This document shows positions 1-9,529 of a DNA stretch of 64,000 nt, piece by piece; position 1 is the stretch's first letter; every line of letters begins with the position of its first letter. The DNA is from Spiroplasma endosymbiont of Lasioglossum villosulum (lineage in GTDB: Bacteria > Bacillota_I > Bacilli_A > Mycoplasmatales > VBWQ01). Made by a program: the position numbers and the translations under genes. Under the pieces are notes generated by a model. It saw only the letters and a program-made list of their open reading frames with translations. It did no database searches and was not told the DNA's origin. Location of the stretch: positions 1,430,299 through 1,494,298 of the forward strand of contig NZ_OZ026539.1 of assembly GCF_964020195.1 (NCBI RefSeq), given 5' to 3'.

Positions 1-403
1 GTTTATATTGAATACCACTATAAATATCATTTAATTCAGGAACAATAAAAACATAAATTCCACCAACACCAACTTCCATAAAATTATGTTTATTTGGATG
101 AGGATATTCAAAAATTTTAATATGTAAAACCAAATGTTCTAATAAATTACAATAAACTAATCGATCAGCATATTGATAGGCAAATGGTGACTTTTGAGCT
201 CATTTGGGAGTAGATAATAAAATTGCTTTATCTTCATCAATATGATGAATATATAAACCTTCTTTTCCCCTTGTTATTCCTTGTGATTTCTTAGACATTG
301 TTGCATCTGAAAAATAATTTTTTGAAATACATCCATATTTATTTTTTAAAAAATTACAAACATTTTCATAATTCATTGTTAATAACTTTTCTACTTCTGA
401 CAT
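1..403 (-). CDS. Conserved hypothetical protein, HNH-like motif (3' end outside window)
   Basis: The frame starts at the ATG at 403 and runs off the left edge of the window, so only about the first 134 residues are visible. UGA at 200-202 must be read as Trp. An N-terminal part with 'GLYIHHIDEDKAILL' is followed by 'ADRLVYCNLLEHLVLHI', a His/Asp-rich layout seen in small conserved proteins of Firmicutes and Mollicutes that look like HNH-type nucleases. The family recognition is from memory and the nuclease role is inferred from the HHID motif only. The next gene (spiralin-like) lies on the same strand 83 bases upstream of this start. Confidence 0.6.
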
Positions 404-485
404 GCTTACCCCATACTATACTACTTTATTTTTATGATAATAATGAAAATTAAGTTATCTTTTTTATTACCCAAAATAATATAAA

Positions 486-1184
486 TTAATCTTTAGCAAA
501 GGCTAAGAAAAAACTAAAACTACCATGTAATAAAAAATGATAATCATCTTCAATAGCATTAACATTAATATGAACATCATCAAATGTTTTAATAGATTCT
601 GATAAAGTATGACCTTCTACATTAACAACATAGTCACTATCTTGTTTTGCTGTTGGAACAATAGCGTTAATTTTACTTTCAATTAATGATAAACAACGTA
701 AAGCAATTGCTTCACCAAAAGTAGTGGTATTAATTTTAATTTTTTCTTCTTGCTTATCAATATTAATATTACTAATGTCTTTAGCCTTTGGTACTAATTT
801 TACACAAGCATTAAAACTACCTTTTAAAATATTACTATTATTTGAAGCAGATACATTAACAGTAAGTGATTCAAATTTATTAATTTTAGCATACATATCA
901 TTATGATTAAGAATTGTTATTTTATAATCAGTACCATTTTCTGGCTTTTTTCCTTCTGGAACTAATTTACTAATTTCAGTTTGTACTTTAGTTTTAAATT
1001 TAATTAAAGCTATATTATAAATATCTTTATTTAATTCAACAGGAGCATTAGTAACTTCCATATTAATATTACTAATATCAACATATTTTTGATTTGCATC
1101 ATTTACCTTATCACATGCAATAAGTAGTAAAGAAATAATGCTCGTTAAAAACATCGCTTTAAATACTTTTAATATTTTTCTCAT
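486..1184 (-). CDS. Spiralin-like lipoprotein with two tandem domains
   Basis: This 232-residue protein starts with a lipoprotein signal peptide: positive N-terminus MRKILK, a hydrophobic stretch, then a lipobox LIAC with the acylated Cys near residue 24. The mature part consists of two homologous units of about 100 residues. Each opens with '(V/K)DISNINI', carries a helix ending in 'I(S/N)(K/A)(L/I)VP', and closes with 'GSF' followed by a hydrophobic strand. Spiralin, the main surface lipoprotein of S. citri, has the same kind of internal duplication and the same 'VDISGV' style of repeat start, so a spiralin-type surface role is inferred. A good Shine-Dalgarno site precedes the ATG. Actual identity to spiralin is low by eye. 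Confidence 0.75.
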   Translation of the reverse strand: MRKILKVFKAMFLTSIISLLLIACDKVNDANQKYVDISNINMEVTNAPVELNKDIYNIALIKFKTKVQTEISKLVPEGKKPENGTDYKITILNHNDMYAKINKFESLTVNVSASNNSNILKGSFNACVKLVPKAKDISNINIDKQEEKIKINTTTFGEAIALRCLSLIESKINAIVPTAKQDSDYVVNVEGHTLSESIKTFDDVHINVNAIEDDYHFLLHGSFSFFLAFAKD

Positions 1185-1244
1185 AGTTTTTCACCTATTA
1201 TTCTCTCGAAAAAACTAATCTTCTTAGTTTTAACTTTATATTTC

Positions 1245-1493
1245 TTAATTATTTTTGATTATTAACTTATTATTATTTTGTTTTCTTGAATATTTTTTAT
1301 AACTATTTGTTCCAATAAAAATATAGTAAATTAAAATATTAATAGAACCTATTAATACTGATACTAAACCAAAATATAACAATAGGCTAACTTTAAAAGA
1401 AGAAAAAGAAAAAATAATTCCTAAAGTAATTAAAAAAAAGCCAGTAAATTGAATAAATTTTCAAATATTAAATTTAAAGTGTTTTTTTGACAT
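1245..1493 (-). CDS. Small two-helix membrane protein
   Basis: An 82-residue protein, M-S-K-K-H-F, that contains an in-frame UGA Trp at codon 11. Two hydrophobic helices (about residues 15-33 and 37-60) are followed by a basic, Asn/Lys-rich tail. An AGGAGC ribosome site lies 8 bases before the ATG. It sits between the spiralin-like gene and a frameshifted membrane-anchored gene on the same strand. No family is recognised. Confidence 0.65.
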
Positions 1494-1576
1494 AATTTTG
1501 CTCCTAATAATATATTTTGTATAATTATATCATTTTCACAAAAAAAGCAAAATTTTTAATTATTAAATAATAATTG

Positions 1577-2184
1577 TTATAAACTAATAACATGAACAAC
1601 AAAACTAATTGCTTCTTCATATTTATTAAAAAGAAAAAATAAACGTTTATTTTGAAAATTAATTTCAATACCAATATATTTTTGTTTATTTTTTATATAA
1701 TTATTTTTTTCTCAAAAAAATGTAATACTTTTAACATCAACTAATGGTATTATTTGTAGTTCAAAAGAATCAATAAAATAAAGATTATTTTGTGAAATTA
1801 ACAAGTCTATTTGATTTAAAGGTATAAAATCTGATGATTTGATAAGATTAACGTCTTTAATTTTATAACGTAAAAATAATTTTTTGGCAGCACTATATTC
1901 AGTTTTTAGCAAAATATTTTGGCCAGAAATCTTATTAAGTTCTTCATACTTTCCCAAAATGACTTTGTCACTATAATAAATATCTTCTTTAATTTTTTCT
2001 ATTGAGACTGGTAATTCTTTAGTATTTATTTTTTTTAATTTTAAGCATTTATATAAAGTATTTATATCTTTAGTAATTTTTAATATTTTCTTTTGTTTAT
2101 TTTTTTAATTAATAAAATTAGTGCAATTAATAAAATCAATATTGTTGTGCACGCAATAATAATTAAAATTATTCATCAATTCAT
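1577..2184 (-). pseudogene. Membrane-anchored hypothetical protein, frameshifted
   Basis: An ATG at 2184 with AAAGGAG upstream opens a frame encoding one strong N-terminal membrane helix (M-N-W-W-I-I-L) and then a Lys/Arg stretch. That frame stops at 2080-2082. The rest of the protein (about 165 residues, ending at 1577) continues in the next frame with no start codon of its own. Adding one A in the A-rich run around 2086-2092 would join the two parts into a single protein of about 202 residues. The C-terminal part is a soluble domain of alternating hydrophobic strands with no recognised family. Alternatives are a true pseudogene, programmed slippage, or a sequence error. Confidence 0.55.
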
Positions 2185-2220
2185 AGTATTATCTCCTTTT
2201 TTAATACTGTTATCTAATTA

Positions 2221-2766
2221 TTATCTAATAATTTTATCATTAAAACTATTAAAAATAGTTGATGGTTTATTTGTTAAAATCTCACCTGCTACTCTATACC
2301 TTAAATTAGGCAAGTTTATATTATGATAATCGTTAATTGGTTGTTCATTACTTAAATTACAACTTGTAGCTACTAAAGGTCCTGTTAATTTAATTAATTT
2401 TTGAATAAAATGTGAAGCACTAACTCTAATTGCTATTGTCTTTTTATTTATTCAATATGATGTGTTTAAACTAGGTTGTTTTAAAACTATAACAGTAACT
2501 TTACCAGCACTAAAATTATTTATTAAAAATGACTGTAATTGATCGCTAATTATACCAATGCTTTTAGCTTGCTCTCAACTAGCAACTAAAATTGGCAGTT
2601 CTTTACTATAATCACGTTTTTTAATTTGATAAATTTTATTAATAGCTTTGTCATCATCAAATTTACAAACAAGACCATAAATTGTATCTGTTGGTAAAGC
2701 AACCACTTCGCCATTAGCAATGATTTGGCTAATTTCTTTAATTTGATTTTGCTGTAAAGTTATCAT
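2221..2766 (-). CDS. tsaC: Threonylcarbamoyl-AMP synthase (Sua5/YrdC/TsaC)
   Basis: TsaC condenses threonine, bicarbonate and ATP to threonylcarbamoyl-AMP, the donor for t6A37 of ANN-decoding tRNAs. The 181-residue protein has the family core: 'GEVVALPTDTIYGL' at about residues 19-32, 'IKKRDYSKELPILV' (KR..K.P pattern), and 'GPLVATSCNLSNE' near residue 130. It lacks the C-terminal Sua5 domain, so it is the short YrdC/TsaC type. The ATG at 2766 gives the standard family length; a GTG 36 bases upstream is possible but less likely. In many Firmicutes this gene directly follows tdk-prfA-prmC; here a regulator and a small gene have separated it from that block. Confidence 0.9.
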
Positions 2767-3006
2767 GAAAACACCACTATAAATTTTAACTAAATTATAC
2801 ACCTATTATTTTAAATATAATAGTTGTTTCAAAATAATGAATAAAAAACTTATAAATAATATTTGTAATTTAAAATAAACCTTAAAATTACTAATTAAGG
2901 ATTGGAAAATCATTAATTAATGGTTTAATAAACATCTTAATTTAATATAGATTAATATTTATATTAGATTTTTATTAAATTAAATATAGAAGGAGAATCA
3001 AAAAAT

Positions 3007-3297
3007 ATGCCCAAAAGAAAAATAGGAATACAACATACTAATGAAGAAATTGAAAAAATAAGAAAAGAAATTGAAGATAATGATAATAAACCATTTATAA
3101 TAAAAACAATTTGTATTCAAAATATCATTGAAAAAACAATTGATAAAAAATTTAATAATAATGATTTTACAAAAATGATTTTTCCCAATAAAGAATTAGA
3201 TAGTACTATAAAAAAAGAAATTATAAAATTAGAAACTCAATTTAAAGATGCAGAAATAGATTATATTAAATTTAATTCTTATTTACCAAAAATATAA
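3007..3297 (+). CDS. Hypothetical protein, charged
   Basis: A 96-residue protein beginning MPKRK, rich in Lys, Glu, Asn and Ile, predicted mainly helical, with no signal peptide or membrane segment. A strong GAAGGAG site sits 9 bases upstream of the ATG. The gene stands alone between divergent and convergent neighbours, and a hairpin terminator follows at 3411-3447. No family is recognised. Confidence 0.6.
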   Translation: MPKRKIGIQHTNEEIEKIRKEIEDNDNKPFIIKTICIQNIIEKTIDKKFNNNDFTKMIFPNKELDSTIKKEIIKLETQFKDAEIDYIKFNSYLPKI

Positions 3298-3410
3298 TGA
3301 AAGTTAAGATTTATCTTTCTGATGATTATTTAACTAAATGATCATTATTAAATTTATTAAAAATAAATGATTTCATATTTGTTTTTTATTTATACTATTA
3401 ATTTTATATA

Positions 3411-3447
3411 AAAAACATCTTTAAACTTATCCTCAAAGATGTTTTTT
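3411..3447. terminator. Bidirectional rho-independent terminator
   Basis: Inverted repeat AAAAACATCTTT / AAAGATGTTTTT around the loop AAACTTATCCTC, with T-runs on both strands. It can end transcription of the plus-strand gene at 3007 and of any minus-strand transcript. The surrounding 3300-3600 interval shows no other gene. Confidence 0.8.
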
Positions 3448-3600
3448 ATATAAAAATGTAAGGGAAATTAACATTAAATTGTCATGATTGATTGTATTAT
3501 TTTATATATATGACTAATACTTTTAATATTAGTATTAATCATTTTCTTAAATAAAGAAATTCACAAATTGATTCAATTATAATTTTGAGTATTGTTTTTA

Positions 3601-5298
3601 TTAGTAAATAAAATGAATTTTAAATTTGTTTTGAAATATCAAAGGGTTTTTTATATATAAAAGGATAATAGGGAACTCGTAATTAGGAATAGGTAGTAAT
3701 TGATTTATTAATAATATTTTTTCATAAATATGATTTTTAATTATAGAACATTCATCAATATCTAAAAATTCTAAATTTAAATTATATTTTTTGATAAATG
3801 TTTTTTGAAATGCTCACAAAATAGATTTAATACTATAAAATTTTTCTTGGATATAAAAATTAAATACCACAATTGAATATTGAATTCTTTTTAACATTAC
3901 TCGTTTTATTTTTTCATTAATATTTTTTTCTAATTCATAATTTCATGAATTTTCATTAATATTAATAACAGAAATATTCTTATATTTATCTAAATTATAA
4001 TTACTATAGATATTTACCTTTTCAATTAATATACAAGGTTTTTGATTTAGTAAATGAAGTTTAAAATTATTACTTAAGTTATTTTTTAGGGAAATAATTA
4101 AAATATTAGGGAAATTTACTTTTATAAATAAAGTTATTTGAATTTTATTAGCATAGGAGTCATCAATTAAGAATATATATAAGGGAATGTTTCAGTTCTC
4201 GTTTGCTATAAAACTTTTATGAAAAGTAATTATTAAAAATTTATTTTGTAAAAGATTAAGATTGGAAAAATAATTATTTTTTAATTGCGAATTTATAATA
4301 AAAAGGAGTTGTTGCCCTCATTGGTAGTCACTTTCTATTTTAAAAGTATCATCCAAGGCAAAACCAATATCACTATAATAATTAAATTGTAATTTAAATC
4401 AATTATCACTAAGAAAACTATTCAAATTACTTTTAAAAGTATTTGAATATAAAGACACCTGATATTCATAAGTAATAAAAGAAAATATTTTTTGAGTAAT
4501 GTTACTAATTTCTGAAGTTATATTTGGAAATAATTGACTGTCAACTTTAATATTAAGTAAACAAATGAAATTAAAATAATTGGTTTCAAACTTATCAAAC
4601 TCAATAGCAAACTCTTTAGCAATTATTAATCTAAAATGTTCGACTTCTCTTTTTATACTTAAGTTTAAATTAAATTCAATTTGTTCATCTTTTTCAAGAA
4701 AAAAATTAAACTTAATTTTTCGTACATGAATTGTTAAAAATCATATTAGTTGATCATCATAATATTTTTTATAACCGATATTGATCATTATAATTTCTAT
4801 TTTTTTGTATATATAGGTTAGGACTTTATCATTAGTTAAGAGATTTTTTTTATCTTTACTAATAAGTTTTATAATAATAATAGCGGTTATAAATCTTAAA
4901 TGTCATTCATAACCATCTAATTGAAACCCTTTATTATGTTCAAATTTTAATTTTAATCTTAAATTTTGTTCAAAGAAAAAGTTATTCAAGTAAATAATGT
5001 CTTTTTTTAAATTATACTTATTTGTGTTACTTATATTGATAAGTCACTCACTACTTAAATATTTTTTTTGTCATACACATATTAAGAACAAATTACTCAT
5101 TCTAACAAAAGGATATTCATTGGATATGTGGATAAACTGTGTAAGCAAAGTATTTATTGCTACTATTTCATTGTCACCATTAATTACAAAATAATCTTGC
5201 TTTCTGGAAATATTGCAATTACTAATTTTTATTAACATTGTATTAATAAAAGTAATATTTCTTTGTAAAGTTCGAAATGTAACATTAAATTTTTCCAT
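3601..5298 (-). CDS. Mga/BglG-type transcriptional regulator
   Basis: A 565-residue protein, intact when UGA is Trp (several UGA codons). The N-terminus 'FNVTFRTLQRNITFINTML' followed by 'YFVIN' matches the winged helix of Mga/PRD regulators ('VSxRTIqRDI..iN..L'). The next about 150 residues ('LRLKFEHNKGFQLDGYEWHLR') resemble the second HTH and linker of such regulators. The C-terminal 350 residues are unassigned: no PTS EIIB or EIIA motif or clear PRD histidine is visible by eye. The ATG at 5298 is chosen because an in-frame stop lies just upstream; no strong ribosome site is seen. It may sense a sugar or surface signal, but the target is unknown. Confidence 0.6.
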
Positions 5299-5428
5299 TA
5301 AAATGCTATATTAACCGAACAAGAATACTGAAAATATTTTAATATTTCAATGATACGCCACATTAAAACTGCCCCCGTTATCCTAATTGAAAGATTAAAT
5401 GAGATTTTCCTTTTCAAAAAATAAAATA

Positions 5429-5445
5429 GTCACCTTTTGAGTGAC
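5429..5445 (-). terminator. Terminator of the prfA-prmC operon
   Basis: Read on the minus strand, GTCAC-TCAAAAG-GTGAC is followed by TATTTTATTTTTT, a short rho-independent terminator 32 bases past the prmC stop codon. Confidence 0.6.
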
Positions 5446-5476
5446 AAAATTATTGTTCTTAAATTGTTTTTATATG

Positions 5477-6316
5477 TTATAATGTTTGCCAAATAAATAG
5501 CATTCTTCATTTATTATTAATATCTTTAATAAATTTGTAATTATATTGTGGTAAATACTTTTTAATAAGAATAGTTAGTGCTTCTTTTTGATCAAAACCA
5601 AATTCAAATGCTAATAAAAAAGATTTTTCTAAAACTGCATGACATTGTTGAAAAATTACTTCATAAAAATATAATCCTTTATGATCAGCAAATAAAGCTA
5701 ATTTTGGTTCATATTGTAAATTATGTTTTGAAAAAGTATTCGCTGTCTCATCAATATATGGCGGATTTGAAATAATAATATTAAATTTATGATTTTTAAG
5801 ATTTGTAAATATATCGCTTTCAACAAAATTAATATTTTTTAGGTTAAAATTATCATTATTAATCTTAGCAATAGTTAATGCATCTTTGCTAATATCACTT
5901 GCTACTATATTTCAATTAGGTTTCTTTAACGCTAAACTAATAGCAATAGCACCACTACCTGTTCCTAAATCTAATACTTTTAAATTATCATTATTAAAAA
6001 TGTTTTGTGCATAGACAAAAACATTTTTAACTAGTTCTTCAGTTTCATTACGAGGAATTAATACTCTATTATCAACAACAAACTTATGATCAAGAAATCA
6101 TTGATAACCAATAATATATTGTAAAGGATAGCCAGCAACAAATTTTTTAACTAATTGTAAATATGATTCTAAAAAATCTATTGCTATTGTTTGACTAAGA
6201 TTTGCATATAATCAAGATAAATCTTTATTAATAAACTTTAATAAAATTATCTTATTAATTTGTTCATTTTTTTTATTAATTTTTTTTGCTAATAAAAGAT
6301 AATCTCTATAAGTCAT
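5477..6316 (-). CDS. prmC: Peptide chain release factor N5-glutamine methyltransferase
   Basis: PrmC (HemK) methylates the Gln of the GGQ motif in release factor RF1 using S-adenosylmethionine. The 279-residue protein has an N-terminal helical domain, the SAM-binding motif 'DLGTGSGAIAISLA' near residue 118, and the catalytic 'SNPPY' near residue 190. It lies 26 bases downstream of a small membrane protein gene and two genes after prfA, its substrate, the usual tdk-prfA-prmC order. The ATG at 6316 gives the normal family length. A terminator follows. Confidence 0.93.
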
Positions 6317-6342
6317 TAATTTATACTCCAAAAATAAATATT

Positions 6343-6744
6343 TTATTGAAAATTAACAGATGAATTATTATTTCTTGAAGTTTTTTTTATTAAATTATTA
6401 ACAACGAGAATTAAAACAATAATACTAAAAATAAATAAAAAACTAATTGTTAATAAACAAATAATTGGAAAAAGAATAATGTAACTACAAATACTAATAA
6501 TAAAACCAAAATTATTAATATTATTACCATTAATATTTCGTAAAAATTCTAAATTTTTTCATAATAAATAATGAAAAATTAAACTAGATGCACTAGCAAA
6601 TCATAATGTTAAAACTAAAAATAAAATGTGAATAATACCACTACTAAAAGTTAATGTAATAAATGTTCCTAATGTCGCATATAAAAAAATAACTGATATT
6701 AAAAACAAAATTTTTGTTCTAGAGTCTAAAATCTTAAAATCCAT
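6343..6744 (-). CDS. Integral membrane protein, four helices, inserted between prfA and prmC
   Basis: A 133-residue, very hydrophobic protein with about four predicted membrane helices (residues 17-37, 40-60, 80-100 and 100-122) and a polar Asn/Ser-rich C-terminus. An AAGGAAG ribosome site precedes the ATG. Spacing of 17 bases to prfA and 26 bases to prmC makes it part of that operon. No family is recognised. Confidence 0.75.
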
Positions 6745-6761
6745 AATAATTTCTTCCTTTT

Positions 6762-7859
6762 TTACTTTAATACTGTAATATTTTCATCAATATTTTCTAA
6801 TTTTTCTTTTTGTTCACTACTAATTAAAGCAATAATAATTTCATCAATATTACCTTCCATAATACGATCTAACTTTAATAAAGATAATCCAATTCGATGA
6901 TCGGTTACTCTATTTTGTGGATAATTGTATGTTCTAATTTTTTCTGAACGATCACCGCTACCAACAGCTGTTTTTCTTAAATTACCAATTCTTCCCTGTT
7001 CTTCTTCAACTTTTTTTTCATAAAGTTTAGCTCTTAATACCCGCATTGCTTTATCTTTATTATCATGTTGACTTCGTCCGTCCTGTGAAGTTACAACAAC
7101 ACCCGTTGGAATATGAGTAATTCTAATTGCTGAATCGGTAGTATTAACATGTTGACCACCAGCACCACTAGAACGATAAGTATCAATTCTTAAATCAGAA
7201 TTATTTATTTTAATTTCAACTTCATTAACTTCTGGCAATACAGCAACTGTTGCAATTGAAGTATGAACTCGTCCTTGTGATTCGGTTTTTGGAACTCTCT
7301 GAACACGATGTCCACCAGCTTCAAACTTTAATTTAGCAAATACATGTTTACCTTTAACCATAAAAGCAATATAACTAAATCCACCATTTATTGCTTCCTT
7401 TGCCTCAATAGTTTCAATTTTTCATCGTTGAATTTCACAATACTTACTATACATACGATATAAATCACCAGCAAAAATATTTGCTTCATCACCACCAACA
7501 GCTCCTCTGATTTCAATAATAACATTTTTATCATCATTTATATCTTTAGGAATTAGTGTTAGTTTTAATTCATTTTCTGCTTTTTCTAATTCTATTTCAT
7601 TTGCTTTAATATCTATTTTAAGCATTTCACAAAGTTCTTGATCCTGTTCGGTTGCTAATGCCTTTTTTGCTTCAATAATTTCTTTGTTAATTTTTTCATA
7701 TTTTCAATATTGTTCAATAATTGGTTCTAATCTACTATGTTCTTTTGTTAATTCAGTGTATTTATCACGAGGAATTAATTCGGGATTTTCTAACTGCTTT
7801 TCAATTTCACTATATTTTTTAGTAAGTTGCATTAACTGTTCTAATGTTTTTTCATTCAT
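6762..7859 (-). CDS. prfA: Peptide chain release factor 1
   Basis: RF1 reads UAA and UAG and triggers peptide release. The 365-residue protein contains '[17 protein letters not shown]' with the catalytic GGQ, and '[14 protein letters not shown]', where P-K-T is the PxT tripeptide of RF1 rather than the SPF of RF2. One UGA codon occurs inside it and is decoded as Trp, which fits a lineage that has lost RF2. It lies 15 bases downstream of tdk, in the same operon as prmC, which methylates its GGQ. Confidence 0.97.
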
Positions 7860-7874
7860 AATATCACACCTGAT

Positions 7875-8465
7875 TTATCTATTCTGATTATTTGTTAAGA
7901 CACGATGATGACTACGACATCGAGCTTCATATTGTTCTTGCGCACCAATTAAAATAATTTCATCATCATATCTAGCTTCTCGGCCATTAATAATACGTTG
8001 TGTCCTTGTTGCTGCTTTACCACATTTTACACAAACAGCATCTAATTTAGTTACAAATTCTGCTAAGGCTAATAATTCTTTAGTAACAGGAAATGGTTCA
8101 CCACGAAAATCTTGATCTAAACCCGCAACAATAACTTGCTTATTTTGATTTGCTAATGTTTTAATCACTTCAATAATTGATAGTTTAAAAAATTGTACTT
8201 CATCAATTGCAACTGCTTCTATTTCTTTATCTACATGTTTTAATATTTGCATTGGATCATCAATTACTATCGCTGTGATAGATACTCCTTTATGACTTAC
8301 TACTTTTTTAGCATCATAACGAATATCAACCTTGGGTTTAAAAACTAGCACTTTGCGTTTAGCATACTGTAAACGATTTATACGTCGCATAAACTCTTCT
8401 GTTTTTCCAGCAAACATACAACCAGTAATTACTTCAATTCATCCCTCATTATAACGACTATACAT
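7875..8465 (-). CDS. tdk: Thymidine kinase
   Basis: Phosphorylates thymidine to dTMP in the salvage pathway on which Mollicutes depend. The 196-residue protein has an N-terminal P-loop 'GCMFAGKTEE', the Walker B-like 'AVAIDEVQFF', a zinc site with 'CVKCGK' and a later 'CRSHH', and the thymidine-binding region around 'YDDEIILIGAQEQYEARC'. It is type II, like bacterial Tdk. The ATG at 8465 is followed by a UGA-encoded Trp at codon 9, which is why the start is easily missed. It is 24 bases after nrnA and leads the tdk-prfA-prmC group. Confidence 0.95.
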
Positions 8466-8489
8466 TTATATCCAACTCCATCTCTAATT

Positions 8490-9515
8490 TTAATTGTTTG
8501 TTAATTCTGGTGATTTACTAGCAACTTTATCTAAACTATCAATCAATTTTTCAACTTCATTAATATTTTGTAAATATGCACCAGCTGCTGTCTGATGACC
8601 ACCACCACCAAACTTGGCAATAGTATCATTAATTATTCATCTTGCACTACGAACACTAACTTTGATTTTACTATTCATTTGATCATAAGCAGCAATTAAT
8701 CAAATTTTAATACCATCAATATTTGACATTACATTAACTTGGCTAGTTAAATCTTCTCTAGTTAAAACAACTTCACCTTTAATATTTAATATTTTATTTT
8801 GACTAATAATTTTTGTTTGTAAGTCAGTAATTATTTTATCGTTAAATATTATATAAGCAACACCATTATCAGTAATTTTAAAATTTGATAATATATATCC
8901 TTTCAATCTTGCGATTTTTAAATTTTGAATATATAAATTTTGATATAAGTCTAATAAATTAAAATTTTGTTTAACTAAAAAACTAGCAATCTGAAAAGTT
9001 TCTTCATTAACAGAGCGATACAAAAATCTACCAGAATCAGTAACTAAACCAAGAAATAAATTTCTAGCTGCTAAAGCAGAAACTTTTAAATTCAATACTT
9101 GTGCTCATTTTGCCACTACTTGGCAAGCAGCAGAAGCCTTTTCTTCAATTAAATCAATATCAGCATATTTATCAACAATTGGATGATGATCAATTTTAAT
9201 TATTTTTTTTCCTTCTTCTCAAAATTCGCCACTAATTCGTTCGCGATTGGCTGTATCAGTGACTATTACTAGTGCATTTTCATAATCTTCTTTTTTAACA
9301 AAAGTTGGTTGTGGAAATAATAATGCCATATGTTCATTTGTTTCACCTGGAACAAGTACTTTTTTATTTTCAAAATTATCTTCAATAATTTTTTTTAATC
9401 CTCATTGTGAACCCAAAGCATCTCCATCAGGATTAATATGACGATGAATAATAATTGGATTACTGATTTTTATTAATTCATAAATTGCTTGTGCTTCTTT
9501 TTTAAACTTATTCAT
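8490..9515 (-). CDS. nrnA: Bifunctional oligoribonuclease / pAp phosphatase NrnA (DHH family)
   Basis: A DHH-DHHA1 phosphoesterase that degrades nanoRNA and 3'-phosphoadenosine 5'-phosphate. The 341-residue protein has the metal motifs 'HRHINPDGDALGS' (near residue 24), 'VTDTANRERIS', 'IKIDHHPIVD' and a C-terminal DHHA1 signature 'FGGGGHQTAAGA'. It begins 15 bases downstream of the degenerate ABC ATPase gene, with a GAAAGGA ribosome site, so the two are probably co-transcribed. The paralogous DHH enzyme GdpP is at 25067-27064. Confidence 0.93.
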
Positions 9516-9529
9516 ATTATATATCCTTT

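Noticed and set aside
724..906. Plus-strand hydrophobic ORF opposite the spiralin-like gene
   Set aside because: It is an antisense shadow of the lipoprotein gene, with no ribosome site.
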